Assembly: GCA_029983695.1 (NCBI GenBank) | Contig: JASBZB010000008.1 | Location: 62,001 to 126,000 of the forward strand | Origin: Lutispora sp003527145 | GTDB taxonomy: Bacteria; Bacillota; Clostridia; Lutisporales; Lutisporaceae | Length of the DNA: 64,000 nucleotides | Direction: 5' to 3' | Shown here: piece after piece, positions 33,847 to 43,711 of the stretch | How positions within the stretch are numbered: position 1 is the first letter of the stretch | How the letters are laid out: every line of letters starts with the position of its first letter | Program-made: the position numbers and the translations under genes | The notes under the pieces: generated by a model | Seen by the model: only the letters and a program-made list of their open reading frames with translations | Told to the model about the DNA's origin: nothing | Databases searched by the model: none

Positions 33847-34650
33847 GTGAAAATTATAACCAGCAGTCAGAATAAAGTGATTAAGCATGCTAAATCTTTA
33901 CAATTAAAGAAATATAGAGATGCAGCCGGGGAGTATTTATTGGAAGGCATTAAGCTCTTACAGGAGGCTATAAGATATAATGCGGATATTGGCCACGTAT
34001 TTTATCATGATGAAGCTTTGTACAATCCGGATATACAATATATTATTGATACCTGTACCAAAAGAAAAATTCCGGTTTATGGGATGGAAAAAAAGTTATT
34101 TCTAGACATAAGTGAAACAAGAACCTCTCAAGGGGTAATAGGCATAGGAAAGAAGAGAGATTATGATATGACCTCGCTCATCAAGCAGAAATCTTTCAAT
34201 ATTGTAATGCTGGAAGAAGTGCAGGACCCGGGCAATGTAGGTACTATAATCAGGACTGCAGATGCCTGCGGCTTTGATATGGCTATTCTGTCAAAAGGCT
34301 GTGCGGACATATATTCTGGTAAAACTATAAGGTCAACTATGGGCTCTTTATTCCATATGTCCATCATTCCTGATATGGATTTTGAACATGTGATGGGAAT
34401 TTTAGAAAGCGTGGGGGCCTTGACGTTAGCCGCAGCTCCCCATGACGGTATGCCTTGCTATGATATCAGATATAAAGACAAAAATGTGATAATTGTAGGA
34501 AATGAATCCAAGGGGCTGACTGATGCTGTTATGGATAAAGCAAGCTTAAAGGTAAACATACCTATGATCGGCAGAGCGGAATCTTTAAATGCAGGTGTGG
34601 CCGCATCCATATTGATGTATGAAATTATGAGGCACAGGCTTGCAAGGTGA
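33847..34650 (+). CDS. SpoU/TrmH-family RNA 2'-O-methyltransferase (YsgA-like)
   Basis: N-terminal substrate-binding domain with 'SSQNKVIKHAKSLQLKKYRDAAGEYLLEGIKLLQEA' (in short pieces) and a C-terminal SPOUT knot: motif 1 'QDPGNVGTIIRTADACGFD', motif 2 'IIVGNESKGLT', motif 3 'IPMIGRAESLNAGVAASILMYE'. 267 residues. In B. subtilis ysgA also lies just before pheST, so the neighbourhood is conserved. RNA target not determined. GTG start behind AGGTGA. Confidence 0.92.
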   Translation: MKIITSSQNKVIKHAKSLQLKKYRDAAGEYLLEGIKLLQEAIRYNADIGHVFYHDEALYNPDIQYIIDTCTKRKIPVYGMEKKLFLDISETRTSQGVIGIGKKRDYDMTSLIKQKSFNIVMLEEVQDPGNVGTIIRTADACGFDMAILSKGCADIYSGKTIRSTMGSLFHMSIIPDMDFEHVMGILESVGALTLAAAPHDGMPCYDIRYKDKNVIIVGNESKGLTDAVMDKASLKVNIPMIGRAESLNAGVAASILMYEIMRHRLAR

Positions 34651-34669
34651 TTAAAAAAAATTACCATTA

Positions 34670-34698
34670 TTGTAATAAAGAATACCATATGTTATAAT
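34670..34698 (+). promoter_or_regulatory. Promoter of pheST
   Basis: TTGTAA - 17 bp - TATAAT, at the start of the T-box leader. Confidence 0.7.
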
Positions 34699-34719
34699 TC
34701 AGAATAAGCTGAATACAAA

Positions 34720-34952
34720 ACTAGATAAGAAAGTCAATGAAGGAAAAAGTAGGTTATATCAAGGTACAAGAGATATGGTACCATGGCTGGGAGTACCGTT
34801 TACCATATATATCTGAAGTTCGGTCCGGAGATTCAGAGTTGAAATTCAGTAAGCTCTGACGGTGTTAACCGTTAATTTATGAGTGGCCTGTACGTAAGGC
34901 AATTAGGGTGGTACCGCGGAAACCTCCGTCCCTTTGGGGTTGAGGTTTTTTT
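34720..34952 (+). promoter_or_regulatory. T-box riboswitch (phenylalanine) of pheST
   Basis: T-box AGGGTGGTACCGCGG at 34905-34919; terminator AACCTC..GTCCC-TTT-GGGG..GAGGTT with a T-run at 34921-34952. The specifier loop reads CTGAAGTTCGG, giving TTC (34819-34821) for phenylalanine. The tRNA-Phe gene itself is in this window at 15213. Confidence 0.9.
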
Positions 34953-34989
34953 GTTTTTGTTGAATGATCTATTGAAAGGAGTTTTATAT

Positions 34990-36009
34990 ATGAAAGATAA
35001 GCTGGCTAAGATTAAAAGTGAATCCATTGTCGAAATTGATAATGTGGAAAATTCGCAGCAGCTTGAAGAAATCAGGATCAAATATCTTGGGAAAAAGGGA
35101 GAATTGACTCAGCTGCTTCGCGGCATGGGACAATTGAGCCCTGAGGAGAGGCCCCTCATGGGTCAACTGGCAAACGAGGTCAGAGATCAGATCAATGACA
35201 AGATTGAGGAAACAGCATATTGTTTAAAGCGAAAAGACCTGGAAAAGAGGTTGCGCAGCGAATTTATAGATGTTACTATGCCCGGCAAAAAGAAGCAGCT
35301 GGGGAACAGGCATCCGATGACCAAGGTATTAAATGAAATTGAGGATATTTTTATCGGAATGGGCTTTACTGTGGTTGAAGGGCCGGAAATTGAGAAGGCT
35401 TACTATAATTTTGATGCTCTTAATCACAGCAAATATCACCCTGCCAGAGATGTGCAGGATACATTTTATATAACTGAAGAATTATTGTTAAGGACTCAAA
35501 CTTCCCCCAACCAAGTTAGGACTATGGAAAAGCAAAAACCGCCTATTAGAGTTATTGTACCTGGCAGAGTGTACAGAGCAGATGAGATCGATGCTACACA
35601 CTCACCGATGTTTCATCAAATAGAAGGCCTGGTCGTTGACAAAGGAATAACTATGGCGAATCTTAAGGGTACTTTAGAGATATTTGCTAAGAAGTTATAT
35701 GGTGAAAAGACTCAAACCAAATTTAGGCCCCACCATTTTCCTTTTACTGAGCCCAGTGCTGAGATGGATTGCACTTGCTCTGCCTGCGGAGGAGCCGGCT
35801 GCCGCATATGCAAATACACCGGTTGGATTGAAATATTGGGCGCAGGCATGGTTCACCCCAATGTGCTTGCAAATTGCGGCATAGACACTGAAGTATATTC
35901 CGGTTTTGCCTTTGGTATGGGATTGGATAGGATCACAATGTTGAAATATGATATTTCCGATTTAAGACTTATGTTTGAAAATGATAAGAGATTCTTAGAT
36001 CAGTTTTAG
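34990..36009 (+). CDS. pheS: Phenylalanyl-tRNA synthetase alpha subunit
   Basis: 339 residues. An N-terminal coiled coil ('IKYLGKKGELTQLLRGMG'), then the class II core with 'HPMTKVLNEIEDIFIGMGF' and 'FDALNHSKYHPARDVQDTFY', motif 2 'GRVYRADEIDATHSPMFHQIEG', and 'RPHHFPFTEPSAEMD' and motif 3 'GFAFGMGLDRITML'. ATG 34990 follows AAAGGAG; longer in-frame readings run back into the T-box and are not coding. 15 bp before pheT. Confidence 0.97.
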   Translation: MKDKLAKIKSESIVEIDNVENSQQLEEIRIKYLGKKGELTQLLRGMGQLSPEERPLMGQLANEVRDQINDKIEETAYCLKRKDLEKRLRSEFIDVTMPGKKKQLGNRHPMTKVLNEIEDIFIGMGFTVVEGPEIEKAYYNFDALNHSKYHPARDVQDTFYITEELLLRTQTSPNQVRTMEKQKPPIRVIVPGRVYRADEIDATHSPMFHQIEGLVVDKGITMANLKGTLEIFAKKLYGEKTQTKFRPHHFPFTEPSAEMDCTCSACGGAGCRICKYTGWIEILGAGMVHPNVLANCGIDTEVYSGFAFGMGLDRITMLKYDISDLRLMFENDKRFLDQF

Positions 36010-36024
36010 GAGGGGAGAATATAG

Positions 36025-38418
36025 ATGCTTGTACCAATAAAATGGCTTAAAGATTATGTTGATATAGATATGGATATAAAAGAATTTGCAGACGGAATGA
36101 CCATGTCCGGCTCCATGGTTGAAGGTGTGGAAGAGGTAGGCCAGAATATAGATAAGGTTGTTGTCGGCAAGATACTTGAAATCAGCACTCATTCCGATGC
36201 AGATAAACTATTGGTGACAAAGGTCGATGTAGGCGGTGAAATTATCCAAATAATCACCGGAGCAACAAATATAAGAGAAAATGATTATGTGCCCGTTGCA
36301 CTTCATGGAGCCAGCTTGCCCAACGGTATAAAAATTAAGAGAGGCAAATTAAGGGGTCTTGAATCAAACGGCATGCTATGCTCGCCGGATGAGCTTGGAC
36401 TGGATGCAGAAAGCCTTCCAAGCGGCGTTGATATGGTTGACGGTATATATATACTGGACCAGGCATACCCTCTCGGCAAAGATATTAAGCGAGTACTGGG
36501 TCTGGACGATAAAATAATCGAATTTGAGATTACAAATAACAGACCGGATTGCCTTAGCATATTGGGCATAGCAAGAGAAGCTGCTGCAACCTTTGGGTTG
36601 AAAATGAAATACCCCAGCGACGCAATATCTGTAAAGGATGGAGAAGCATCCGATTATATATCTGCCAGCGTGAAGGATGCTGATTTATGCCCTAGATTTG
36701 CAATACGGGTGATAAAAGATGTAAAGATAAAAAACTCTCCTCCATGGATGCAGGAAAGACTTTTAAAGGCTGGAGTAAGGCCAATAAATAACATAGTTGA
36801 TATAACCAATTACGTTATGCTGGAAACAGGGCAGCCGATGCATGCCTATGATCTTGATATGCTTGAAAACAAAGAAATAGTTGTGAGAAGAGCGGAAAAG
36901 GATGAGAAGATCACCACTCTTGATGAAAATGAAAGAAATTTGGATGATTCAATCCTGGTTATAGCAGATGGGAAGAAGGCAATAGGCATTGCAGGGATTA
37001 TGGGCGGCTATAACACCGAAATTAAAGAAGATACTAAAACCATTGCTTTCGAATGTGCTAATTTTGATGCGGTTAATATAAGATTATCATCGAAAAAATT
37101 GGGCTTGAGGACAGAGGCTTCTTCAAGGTTTGAAAAGGGTCTGGATATGGAGATCGTATCCCTTGCGATGGACAGAGCCTGCCATCTTGTTGGAGCGCTG
37201 GATGCCGGAAAGGTTGTAGGAGGTACAATAGATATTTACCCTGCTAAAAAAGAAAAAAGGATGATCACTTTAAGGAACGACAGGGTAAAGTGGCTTTTAG
37301 GCGTAGACATATCTGTTGCCAGGGTCAAACAAATGTTGGAATCTCTGGAATTTGAGGTTGCTGGTGAAGAAGTATTAGAAATAAAAGTTCCGACTTTCAG
37401 AGATGATGTGGCGATGGAAGCTGATTTGATTGAAGAGATAGCCAGATTATATGGATATAATAATATTCCGTCTAAGCTTATGGATACAACCTTTACCCAA
37501 GGCGGAAGGGATGCTAAGCAGCAGATCAGAAATATTATCAGAGGTAATATGGAAGCTCAGGGCTTATATGAAGCTTACACATATTCCTTTGTGAGTCCGG
37601 CCGTATTCAACCAGATAAACCTGAAGGCAGAGAACCCCTTGAGAAAGGCGATAAAAATATTAAATCCTCTTGGAGAAGAACAAAGCATAATGAGAACTAC
37701 AATGATTCCAAACATCCTTGAGGTTATAAGCAGGAACTATAATAGAAAGATAGTAGAAGGAATGTTTTATGAATTATCCAAGGTATATCTGTCAGAAGAG
37801 TTGCCCTTGAAGGATTTAGCTTATGAGCGAGATACTTTGACCATAGGAATTTATGGCAATGTAGATTTTTATGATTTGAAGGGTATTATTGAGAACATGT
37901 TGTCCATTTTAAATATCAGCAAGTACAGAGTCCTTCCCTCCAATCATGAAAGCTTTCATCCGGGCAGGACAGCTGAGCTGCTGATAAATAATAAGAGGAT
38001 AGGCTATTTGGGAGAAATACATCCGGATGTGCTGGATAACTATGATATTCCATCCAGGGTATATATCGCTGAACTGGATTTTGAGGAAATTTTCCGTCAG
38101 ATTGACCTGACCATAAAATATAAGCCCCTTCCCAAATATCCCTCCATTGAGAGAGATATAGCAGTGGTAGTTGAAGAGGAAGTTACTGCAGGCCAAATTG
38201 AAGAAATAATAAGAAATAAGGGCGGAAGGCTTGTTGATGAGGTAAAGCTGTTTGACATATATAGAGGCTCACAGATAGAAGAGGGCTATAAGAGCATGGC
38301 CTATAGCATAGTTTACCGCTCTGATGAGAAAACGCTTACCGAAGAAGATATTACAAAGGTCCATAATAAAATATTGAATTCTCTGACCAATCAGGTTGGA
38401 GCAGTGCTAAGGAGCTAG
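36025..38418 (+). CDS. pheT: Phenylalanyl-tRNA synthetase beta subunit
   Basis: 797 residues, the usual size. Starts 'LVPIKWLKDYVD'; then a tRNA-binding EMAP-like domain (about 40-150, 'HSDADKLLVTKVDVG', 'GATNIRENDYVPVAL'), the B3/B4 editing domain with 'EITNNRPDCLSILGIARE', B5, a class II-like core, and a C-terminal FDX-ACB domain ('KPLPKYPSIERDIAVVV'). Forms the alpha2-beta2 enzyme with PheS. GGAGGGG before the ATG. Confidence 0.97.
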   Translation: MLVPIKWLKDYVDIDMDIKEFADGMTMSGSMVEGVEEVGQNIDKVVVGKILEISTHSDADKLLVTKVDVGGEIIQIITGATNIRENDYVPVALHGASLPNGIKIKRGKLRGLESNGMLCSPDELGLDAESLPSGVDMVDGIYILDQAYPLGKDIKRVLGLDDKIIEFEITNNRPDCLSILGIAREAAATFGLKMKYPSDAISVKDGEASDYISASVKDADLCPRFAIRVIKDVKIKNSPPWMQERLLKAGVRPINNIVDITNYVMLETGQPMHAYDLDMLENKEIVVRRAEKDEKITTLDENERNLDDSILVIADGKKAIGIAGIMGGYNTEIKEDTKTIAFECANFDAVNIRLSSKKLGLRTEASSRFEKGLDMEIVSLAMDRACHLVGALDAGKVVGGTIDIYPAKKEKRMITLRNDRVKWLLGVDISVARVKQMLESLEFEVAGEEVLEIKVPTFRDDVAMEADLIEEIARLYGYNNIPSKLMDTTFTQGGRDAKQQIRNIIRGNMEAQGLYEAYTYSFVSPAVFNQINLKAENPLRKAIKILNPLGEEQSIMRTTMIPNILEVISRNYNRKIVEGMFYELSKVYLSEELPLKDLAYERDTLTIGIYGNVDFYDLKGIIENMLSILNISKYRVLPSNHESFHPGRTAELLINNKRIGYLGEIHPDVLDNYDIPSRVYIAELDFEEIFRQIDLTIKYKPLPKYPSIERDIAVVVEEEVTAGQIEEIIRNKGGRLVDEVKLFDIYRGSQIEEGYKSMAYSIVYRSDEKTLTEEDITKVHNKILNSLTNQVGAVLRS

Positions 38419-38426
38419 TATTATTA

Positions 38427-38459
38427 AGGTGGCATGGATGAGCAGCATCTATGTCACCT
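38427..38459 (+). repeat. Hairpin between pheT and the Opp-like operon
   Basis: AGGTGGCATGGATG and CATCTATGTCACCT can pair over 14 positions (two G-T) around AGCAG. There is no T-run, so it may be a weak terminator or an RNA processing site; transcription could continue from pheST. Confidence 0.55.
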
Positions 38460-38483
38460 GCTTATGGTGAGAGGTGAAGTGCT

Positions 38484-39449
38484 TTGCAGGAAATAGTGAG
38501 AGTAGTCGATCTAAAAAAATATTATGAGATTTATGATGCCAAGGCTCAGCAAAGCAAGTTTGTGAAGGCTGTAGATGGCATATCATTTTCCATCCGTCAG
38601 GGTGAAACCTTGGGCTTGGTAGGCGAAAGCGGTTCCGGCAAAACGACCACGGGAAAGCTCATATTAAACCTTATAAAACCCACCTCAGGCGAAATTTTTC
38701 TGGAAGGTAAAAGCTTGAGCAGCCTAAATCATAAAGAGATGAGAGAATTAAGAAAAAGCATTCAAGTTGTATTTCAAAATCCATATGCAGCATTAGATCC
38801 GAAAATGACAATAAGAGATATTTTGACTGAGCCGCTGAGCATACATAAGATCGTATCCAAATATGATTACAATAATGAAGTCAAGAGGCTTCTTAATATG
38901 GTGGGACTGAGCGAAAGCGATATGGACAAGTTCCCTCACGAATTCAGCGGCGGTCAAAGGCAGAGGATTGGCATAGCAAAAGCCATAGCCGTAAAACCCA
39001 AATTTATTATTTGTGATGAGCCGGTTTCTGCTTTGGACGTATCAGTTCAATCCCAAATACTAAATTTGCTTTGTGAGCTCCAAAGAGAAATAAAGGTATC
39101 CTATTTATTTATTGCTCACGGCTTAAACGTAATAAGGCACGTTTCTGATAAGGTTGCCGTGATGTACTTAGGCAATATTGTCGAATACGGAGATGTAAAG
39201 ACGCTGTTTGATGAATGCAAGCATCCCTACACAAAGGCATTAATTTCTTCGGCTCCCATTCCTGATCCTAACAGAAGAAATAATACCATTGCGTTAAAGG
39301 ATGAGATACCGAGTCCGGTCAATGTACCCGATGGATGCCCTTTTCACCCCAGATGCTATGAAGCTGCAGATATATGTAAAAACAAAAAACCTTTTTTGAT
39401 GAATGTTTCATCAAGCCATGCAGTGGCATGTCATCTTACTTACAGTTAA
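38484..39449 (+). CDS. Opp/Dpp-type ABC ATPase, OppF-like
   Basis: Intact nucleotide-binding domain: Walker A GESGSGKTT near residue 49, Q-loop 'VVFQNPYAALDP', signature FSGGQRQRIGIAKA, Walker B 'FIICDEPVSALD', then 'IAHGLNVIRHVSD' (H-loop present). The C-terminal oligopeptide-ATPase extension has 'PDGCPFHPRC..A...C', a cysteine motif for an iron-sulfur cluster in this family. TTG start after GAGGTGAAG. First gene of a seven-gene run 38484-46799, all close or overlapping. Pairs with the OppD-like ATPase at 42719. Confidence 0.93.
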   Translation: MQEIVRVVDLKKYYEIYDAKAQQSKFVKAVDGISFSIRQGETLGLVGESGSGKTTTGKLILNLIKPTSGEIFLEGKSLSSLNHKEMRELRKSIQVVFQNPYAALDPKMTIRDILTEPLSIHKIVSKYDYNNEVKRLLNMVGLSESDMDKFPHEFSGGQRQRIGIAKAIAVKPKFIICDEPVSALDVSVQSQILNLLCELQREIKVSYLFIAHGLNVIRHVSDKVAVMYLGNIVEYGDVKTLFDECKHPYTKALISSAPIPDPNRRNNTIALKDEIPSPVNVPDGCPFHPRCYEAADICKNKKPFLMNVSSSHAVACHLTYS

Positions 39450-39462
39450 AGGTGGTTTTACA

Positions 39463-40374
39463 TTGAATAGAGTGAAACATATTATTAAAAAAATGTTTTA
39501 TGGGATAACTATCCTAATAGCTTTCACTTACATAAGTATTTTTATCTTTTCTATTCCGACCGGCTATAAATGGGAAATTAAAAACGGCAGGATTGTTTAT
39601 AATTATCCTGTCAGTATGATTCTCAAAAGGAGCAATTCTATATTTGTTTCTCTTTTGGAATTTAATATTGGAGAGAATATTAAGGGGAAATCATTGGTGG
39701 AGCTGCTGTATAGAGCTTCCGGGAAAACTGCTTTACTTCTTTCTGCCTCCATAACCATAGCATTGATTTTTGGAATATTAAAAGGAATAATAGACAGCAA
39801 TAAAGGCAAAAAAACCAATTCTTCACTAAAAATCCTTACCTCTATATTGCCCATATCTCTTCCCGATGTTTTGATAGCTGCAATCATGCAGGGTTTTGCA
39901 ATTTGGTTAAATCAAAAAGGCATACACATATTCAAAGTTGCTGGTTCAAAAACAATAAGCCATTCTTTTCTGCCTATAATCGTATTGTCAATACTACCTG
40001 CTTTTTATATTGCAAGAATCACTGCGCTGGCGGTGGAGGATTGCTTTAAAAAACATTATATACTTGCTGCAAGAGGCAAAGGGTGCTCTTCACACAGAAT
40101 TCTATGGAACCATGTCATGCGAAATGCAATAAGAACTATTGTCGAGGGATTGCCGAACATATCATCATTTATAATAAGCAACACTTTGATTGTAGAATAT
40201 GTTTTTTCTTACCCCGGATTAACTACTGCTCTTATGAATCATATCACCATGCGCGATGCCAGAAGCTCTGCAATTATTATTATTTTAATCGGTTTTATTT
40301 ACTTTGCCTTAAACGGGTTATTCGGTTTAATAAATATGATTATAAAGAGATCCTATAGGGAGGAAGCGGTATGA
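39463..40374 (+). CDS. Opp/Dpp-type ABC permease, OppB-like
   Basis: TTG 39463 follows AAAGGTGG; an in-frame reading further upstream overlaps the ATPase gene. One N-terminal membrane helix (about 13-33), an extracytoplasmic loop (35-85) shorter than in most OppB proteins, then five helices. The cytoplasmic coupling (EAA) loop reads 'AARGKGCSSHRILWNHVMRNA', as expected, and the end 'VEYVFSYPGLTTALMNHITMRDARSSAIIIIL' fits OppB. Stop overlaps the next start as ATGA. Confidence 0.88.
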   Translation: MNRVKHIIKKMFYGITILIAFTYISIFIFSIPTGYKWEIKNGRIVYNYPVSMILKRSNSIFVSLLEFNIGENIKGKSLVELLYRASGKTALLLSASITIALIFGILKGIIDSNKGKKTNSSLKILTSILPISLPDVLIAAIMQGFAIWLNQKGIHIFKVAGSKTISHSFLPIIVLSILPAFYIARITALAVEDCFKKHYILAARGKGCSSHRILWNHVMRNAIRTIVEGLPNISSFIISNTLIVEYVFSYPGLTTALMNHITMRDARSSAIIIILIGFIYFALNGLFGLINMIIKRSYREEAV

Positions 40375-42722
40375 GAAGGATAAATGTATCCCTTTTTATT
40401 GGTGCAGCAATTTTATTATTCTTTCTTTCAATGTGTTTTTACCCGGAGCATTTCTCCGATGCAGATCCCTATGGGAGAGAAAGGCTTCAATATTCAAATG
40501 AAAACGGCAAGGGCACAATAATCGTGCCTCCTATTCCGCCCAACGAAGAATATCCTTTTGGAACAGATCACAGAGGCAGAGATGTGAAAAGCTTAATAGT
40601 ATATGGGAGCAGATTGACTATATTCTCAGCATTGAGCATAGCGGCAATAAGGCTTATGATAGCTTTGCCCTTATCAATAGCAGCCGCATACAAGGTAAGA
40701 TTTGCCAATAACTTTATAAGCTTCTTCAACACCATGTTCAGCGCCTTTCCGCTGATAATAGTAATCATTGTTTTATCGCGGATCAGTTTATTTCAAGAGA
40801 TATTCAAAAGCACCAGCTATACAAATATGGTTTTGCTTTCGGTGCTGGGCTGGAGCAAGTTAGCTCATATGCTCAGGGCGAGGATAGATGAAATACTCCA
40901 TCAGGACTTTATCGAAGGAGAAATTGCCATTGGAAAGAATAAATTAGAGATTGCATTGCAAAATATTTTGCCCCATTTAATACCTTCAATGTTTGTATTA
41001 TTTTTCCTTGAAACTGCTTTAATATTGCTGACTCTATGCCAATTAGGCGTTTTTGGATTGGCATTCAGCGGGGGCTATGAAAATTCAGAAGGGGATTTAA
41101 GAGTTCCTTTAGAGTTTGATTGGACTTCTATGCTGGCTTTTTCGAAATATTTCTACAGGGGAGAAAACAGCTACCTTGTATTATTTCCGTCTATAGCCTT
41201 TGCATTGAGTATAATTGGCTTTAATATGACAGGAGAAGGTTTAAAAATAGAGTTTGAAAAAGAAAACTCAAAAGTGATCACATTTATCAGAGCAATTCCT
41301 TCTTTTTTATCACCTATAAGGCTGGTCCATGAAATAAGAAATTTCGACAAATATAGAAAATGTGTTATACGAAAACTTGCTTTTTATTGTTTTGTTCTTT
41401 TAATAGTGTTTTTTCCCCAGTTTAAGAGCCCGTATAAATTCGATGATAATAATGTGATGAGGATTGTATCTGAGCTTACTTCAGAGAAGTACGAAGGCCG
41501 CTTGACAGGCTTCAGCGATAAAGACAGCCATGTTTCCGGTTATATTGCCGGTAAGCTTCAAGAATACGGTTTAGAAGCTTTTGACGGGGAATATGTACAT
41601 GAGAATGTGGTTGAAGAAGTATTTAATATAAAAAATGCAGAGTTCAGATTGATAGATGATGATAGGCCTCAAGAATTATTATTTAAATTCAGAGAGGATT
41701 ATATGGTGACTTCAAGTAATTCCTATGATGGCATATTAGATATTGAATTGTTTGAAATGAGGAGGTTTGAGGTCAGAGAAATAGAACTTAATGCTGAGCG
41801 TTACAAGGGAAAGGCTCTTATTATAGATGCAAGATATATGGATCCAAGAATGTTTACTTCCTTAAATGATGCCCTATCCTTTTATGCAAAGCCCGGAGCT
41901 ATAATATATATTGATGACTGGACAAGCAGGGATATAAAATATAAAAGCGATATCATCAACAAAACCTTTAATGATGTATTAACATTGTCTTTGTCTTCGG
42001 AGGCGGGAGATCGTTTGATGAGGATGGGTAAATGCAAGGTGCGAATTACTGTTAATATTGAGAAAAAGCAAAATGTAGCCGCAAGAAGCGTCATTGGATA
42101 TATTCCCGGTGCAGATAAAAGCAAGAATAATGAGTTTGTTGTTATCGGGAGCAATCTGGATGGAGTGGGCTACGATCAGGATATTAAATATCCTGCCGCA
42201 GGAAGAGCAGCAGGAGCTGCAGTATCTCTGGAGATAGCCAGAGCAATTTCAGAGAGCGGGGTTGAGCCGGATCGGAGCATAGTTTTTGCTTTTTGGGATG
42301 GCAATATGACCCATGACCGAGGATCTAAATACTTTTTTTATAAATATATAATCAATAAAAATAAAAGGATACTTTATATAGATTTAATGAATTTGGGCTA
42401 CAAAGGTACAAACAAATTGCTTGTGGATAATTCGAAAATTTTTCCCAATAACAAGCAAGAGCAAAAATTTGTTAAGATGTTGAAAGAAAACGCCAAAAAA
42501 AATGAGGTGAAGCTTTTATTCGGAGGGTTATATAGCCCTGCAGCAATTGATTTCACCAGCAGAGAAAGCCAGCCGATGATATTGGACAGTTATATATCAG
42601 ATGAGATTGCAATGACACAGCAAGACAGCATTGATGAAATAGATTCTGTAAAGCTCAGGCAGACGGGTCAGATGCTGCTGGATACAATCATATATTCTTT
42701 CACGGGAGGAAATAAACAATGA
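40371..42722 (+). CDS. OppC-like permease fused to an extracellular, apparently inactive M28-peptidase-like domain
   Basis: Residues 1-300 are an OppC/DppC-type permease with six membrane helices; 'EYPFGTDHRGRDV' and the EAA-type loop 'GEIAIGKNKLEIALQNILPHL' are diagnostic. An extra seventh helix (about 335-350, LAFYCFVLLIVFF) then leads out of the cell to a 430-residue domain. That part (about 360-780) is like M28 peptidases with a PA-type insert: 'VSELTSEKYEGRLTG' start, 'NVAARSVIGYIPG', 'EFVVIGSNLDGVG', 'SLEIARAIS', 'SIVFAFWDG'. Metal ligands are replaced: HxD is NLD at 595-597, the Asp-Asp loop is AAGRAAG, GEE is GNM (644-646), NLDM is DLMN and SDH is lost. It looks like a binding domain, not an enzyme. 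No frameshift marks the fusion. ATGA overlaps at both ends. Confidence 0.85.
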   Translation: MRRINVSLFIGAAILLFFLSMCFYPEHFSDADPYGRERLQYSNENGKGTIIVPPIPPNEEYPFGTDHRGRDVKSLIVYGSRLTIFSALSIAAIRLMIALPLSIAAAYKVRFANNFISFFNTMFSAFPLIIVIIVLSRISLFQEIFKSTSYTNMVLLSVLGWSKLAHMLRARIDEILHQDFIEGEIAIGKNKLEIALQNILPHLIPSMFVLFFLETALILLTLCQLGVFGLAFSGGYENSEGDLRVPLEFDWTSMLAFSKYFYRGENSYLVLFPSIAFALSIIGFNMTGEGLKIEFEKENSKVITFIRAIPSFLSPIRLVHEIRNFDKYRKCVIRKLAFYCFVLLIVFFPQFKSPYKFDDNNVMRIVSELTSEKYEGRLTGFSDKDSHVSGYIAGKLQEYGLEAFDGEYVHENVVEEVFNIKNAEFRLIDDDRPQELLFKFREDYMVTSSNSYDGILDIELFEMRRFEVREIELNAERYKGKALIIDARYMDPRMFTSLNDALSFYAKPGAIIYIDDWTSRDIKYKSDIINKTFNDVLTLSLSSEAGDRLMRMGKCKVRITVNIEKKQNVAARSVIGYIPGADKSKNNEFVVIGSNLDGVGYDQDIKYPAAGRAAGAAVSLEIARAISESGVEPDRSIVFAFWDGNMTHDRGSKYFFYKYIINKNKRILYIDLMNLGYKGTNKLLVDNSKIFPNNKQEQKFVKMLKENAKKNEVKLLFGGLYSPAAIDFTSRESQPMILDSYISDEIAMTQQDSIDEIDSVKLRQTGQMLLDTIIYSFTGGNKQ

Positions 42723-43681
42723 AGTCTCTATTAGAAATAAAAGATCTGCAGGTTTCTTTCTTAATGAAGGATAAATTAATAAATGCTGTTGATGGTGTCA
42801 GCTTTGATATACCAAGGAAGAAAATAGTCGCCTTAGTTGGTGAATCCGGGAGTGGAAAGAGTGTTACAGCATTGTCGGTAATGGGCTTGATTGGCTATGA
42901 AGGCGGAAGAGTGATGAACGGGGAGATCATATTTGATGGACAGGATATTTTGAATATGAAGGAAAAAAAACTATCTAAAATAAGAGGCAAGGATATATCA
43001 ATGATCTATCAAGATCCGATGAGCACTCTAAACCCTGCTATTTCAGTAGGAGAGCAGATTAGAGAGAGTTTGTTGATACATAAGATGGCTTCACGCAAGG
43101 ACAGTAAAGACATTTCTATTGAGCTTATGGAGGAAGTAGGCATTCCTGATTCGCCTCAAAGGTATAGGGATTTGCCGGGATCTTTCAGTGGCGGTATGCG
43201 GCAAAGAATAATGATTGCGATGGCTTTAAGCTGCAAACCAAAGCTCCTTATTGCGGATGAGCCGACTACTGCATTGGATGTGTCCATACAGGCTGAAATC
43301 ATGAATACGCTGCAAGATATGAAGAATAGAATAGGAATGTCTGTTTTGCTCATAACCCATGATTTAGGATTGGTGGCCCAATATGCCGAGAGGGCCATCG
43401 TGATGTATTGCGGCAAGGTTATGGAAGAATCATCAGTGCAATCCTTATATGAGGAGCCTCTTCATCCTTATACGATTGGGCTGATGAATTGCATTCCAAG
43501 AATTGATATATCAAGGGATGAGTTGTTTTCCATACCCGGCTATGTGCCAAGCATTTCTAACTATCCTTCAGGCTGCAGATTCCATGACAGATGCTCTGAA
43601 GCAAAGCCCGTTTGCAGAGACAAAATGCCGGATTTGATACAGATAAACGAAGACAGAAGAGTAAGATGCTGGTTGTATTGA
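42719..43681 (+). CDS. Opp/Dpp-type ABC ATPase, OppD-like
   Basis: Intact domain: Walker A GESGSGKS near residue 41, 'MIYQDPMSTLNP' Q-loop, signature FSGGMRQRIMIAMA, Walker B 'LLIADEPTTALD', H-loop 'LITHDLGLVAQY'. C-terminal extension with 'YPSGCRFHDRCSEAKPVC' split by short turns, the family's cysteine motif. 320 residues. ATG overlaps the fusion gene's stop by four bases. With the OppF-like ATPase it completes a functional-looking importer; only a separate binding protein is missing. Confidence 0.94.
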   Translation: MKSLLEIKDLQVSFLMKDKLINAVDGVSFDIPRKKIVALVGESGSGKSVTALSVMGLIGYEGGRVMNGEIIFDGQDILNMKEKKLSKIRGKDISMIYQDPMSTLNPAISVGEQIRESLLIHKMASRKDSKDISIELMEEVGIPDSPQRYRDLPGSFSGGMRQRIMIAMALSCKPKLLIADEPTTALDVSIQAEIMNTLQDMKNRIGMSVLLITHDLGLVAQYAERAIVMYCGKVMEESSVQSLYEEPLHPYTIGLMNCIPRIDISRDELFSIPGYVPSISNYPSGCRFHDRCSEAKPVCRDKMPDLIQINEDRRVRCWLY

Positions 43682-43711
43682 TTTAAATAAATGCTGTAGG
43701 GGGTAAATCAT

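Noticed and set aside
34879..34989. N-terminal extension of pheS
   Set aside because: It runs through the T-box and terminator. AAAGGAG and family alignment give the ATG at 34990.
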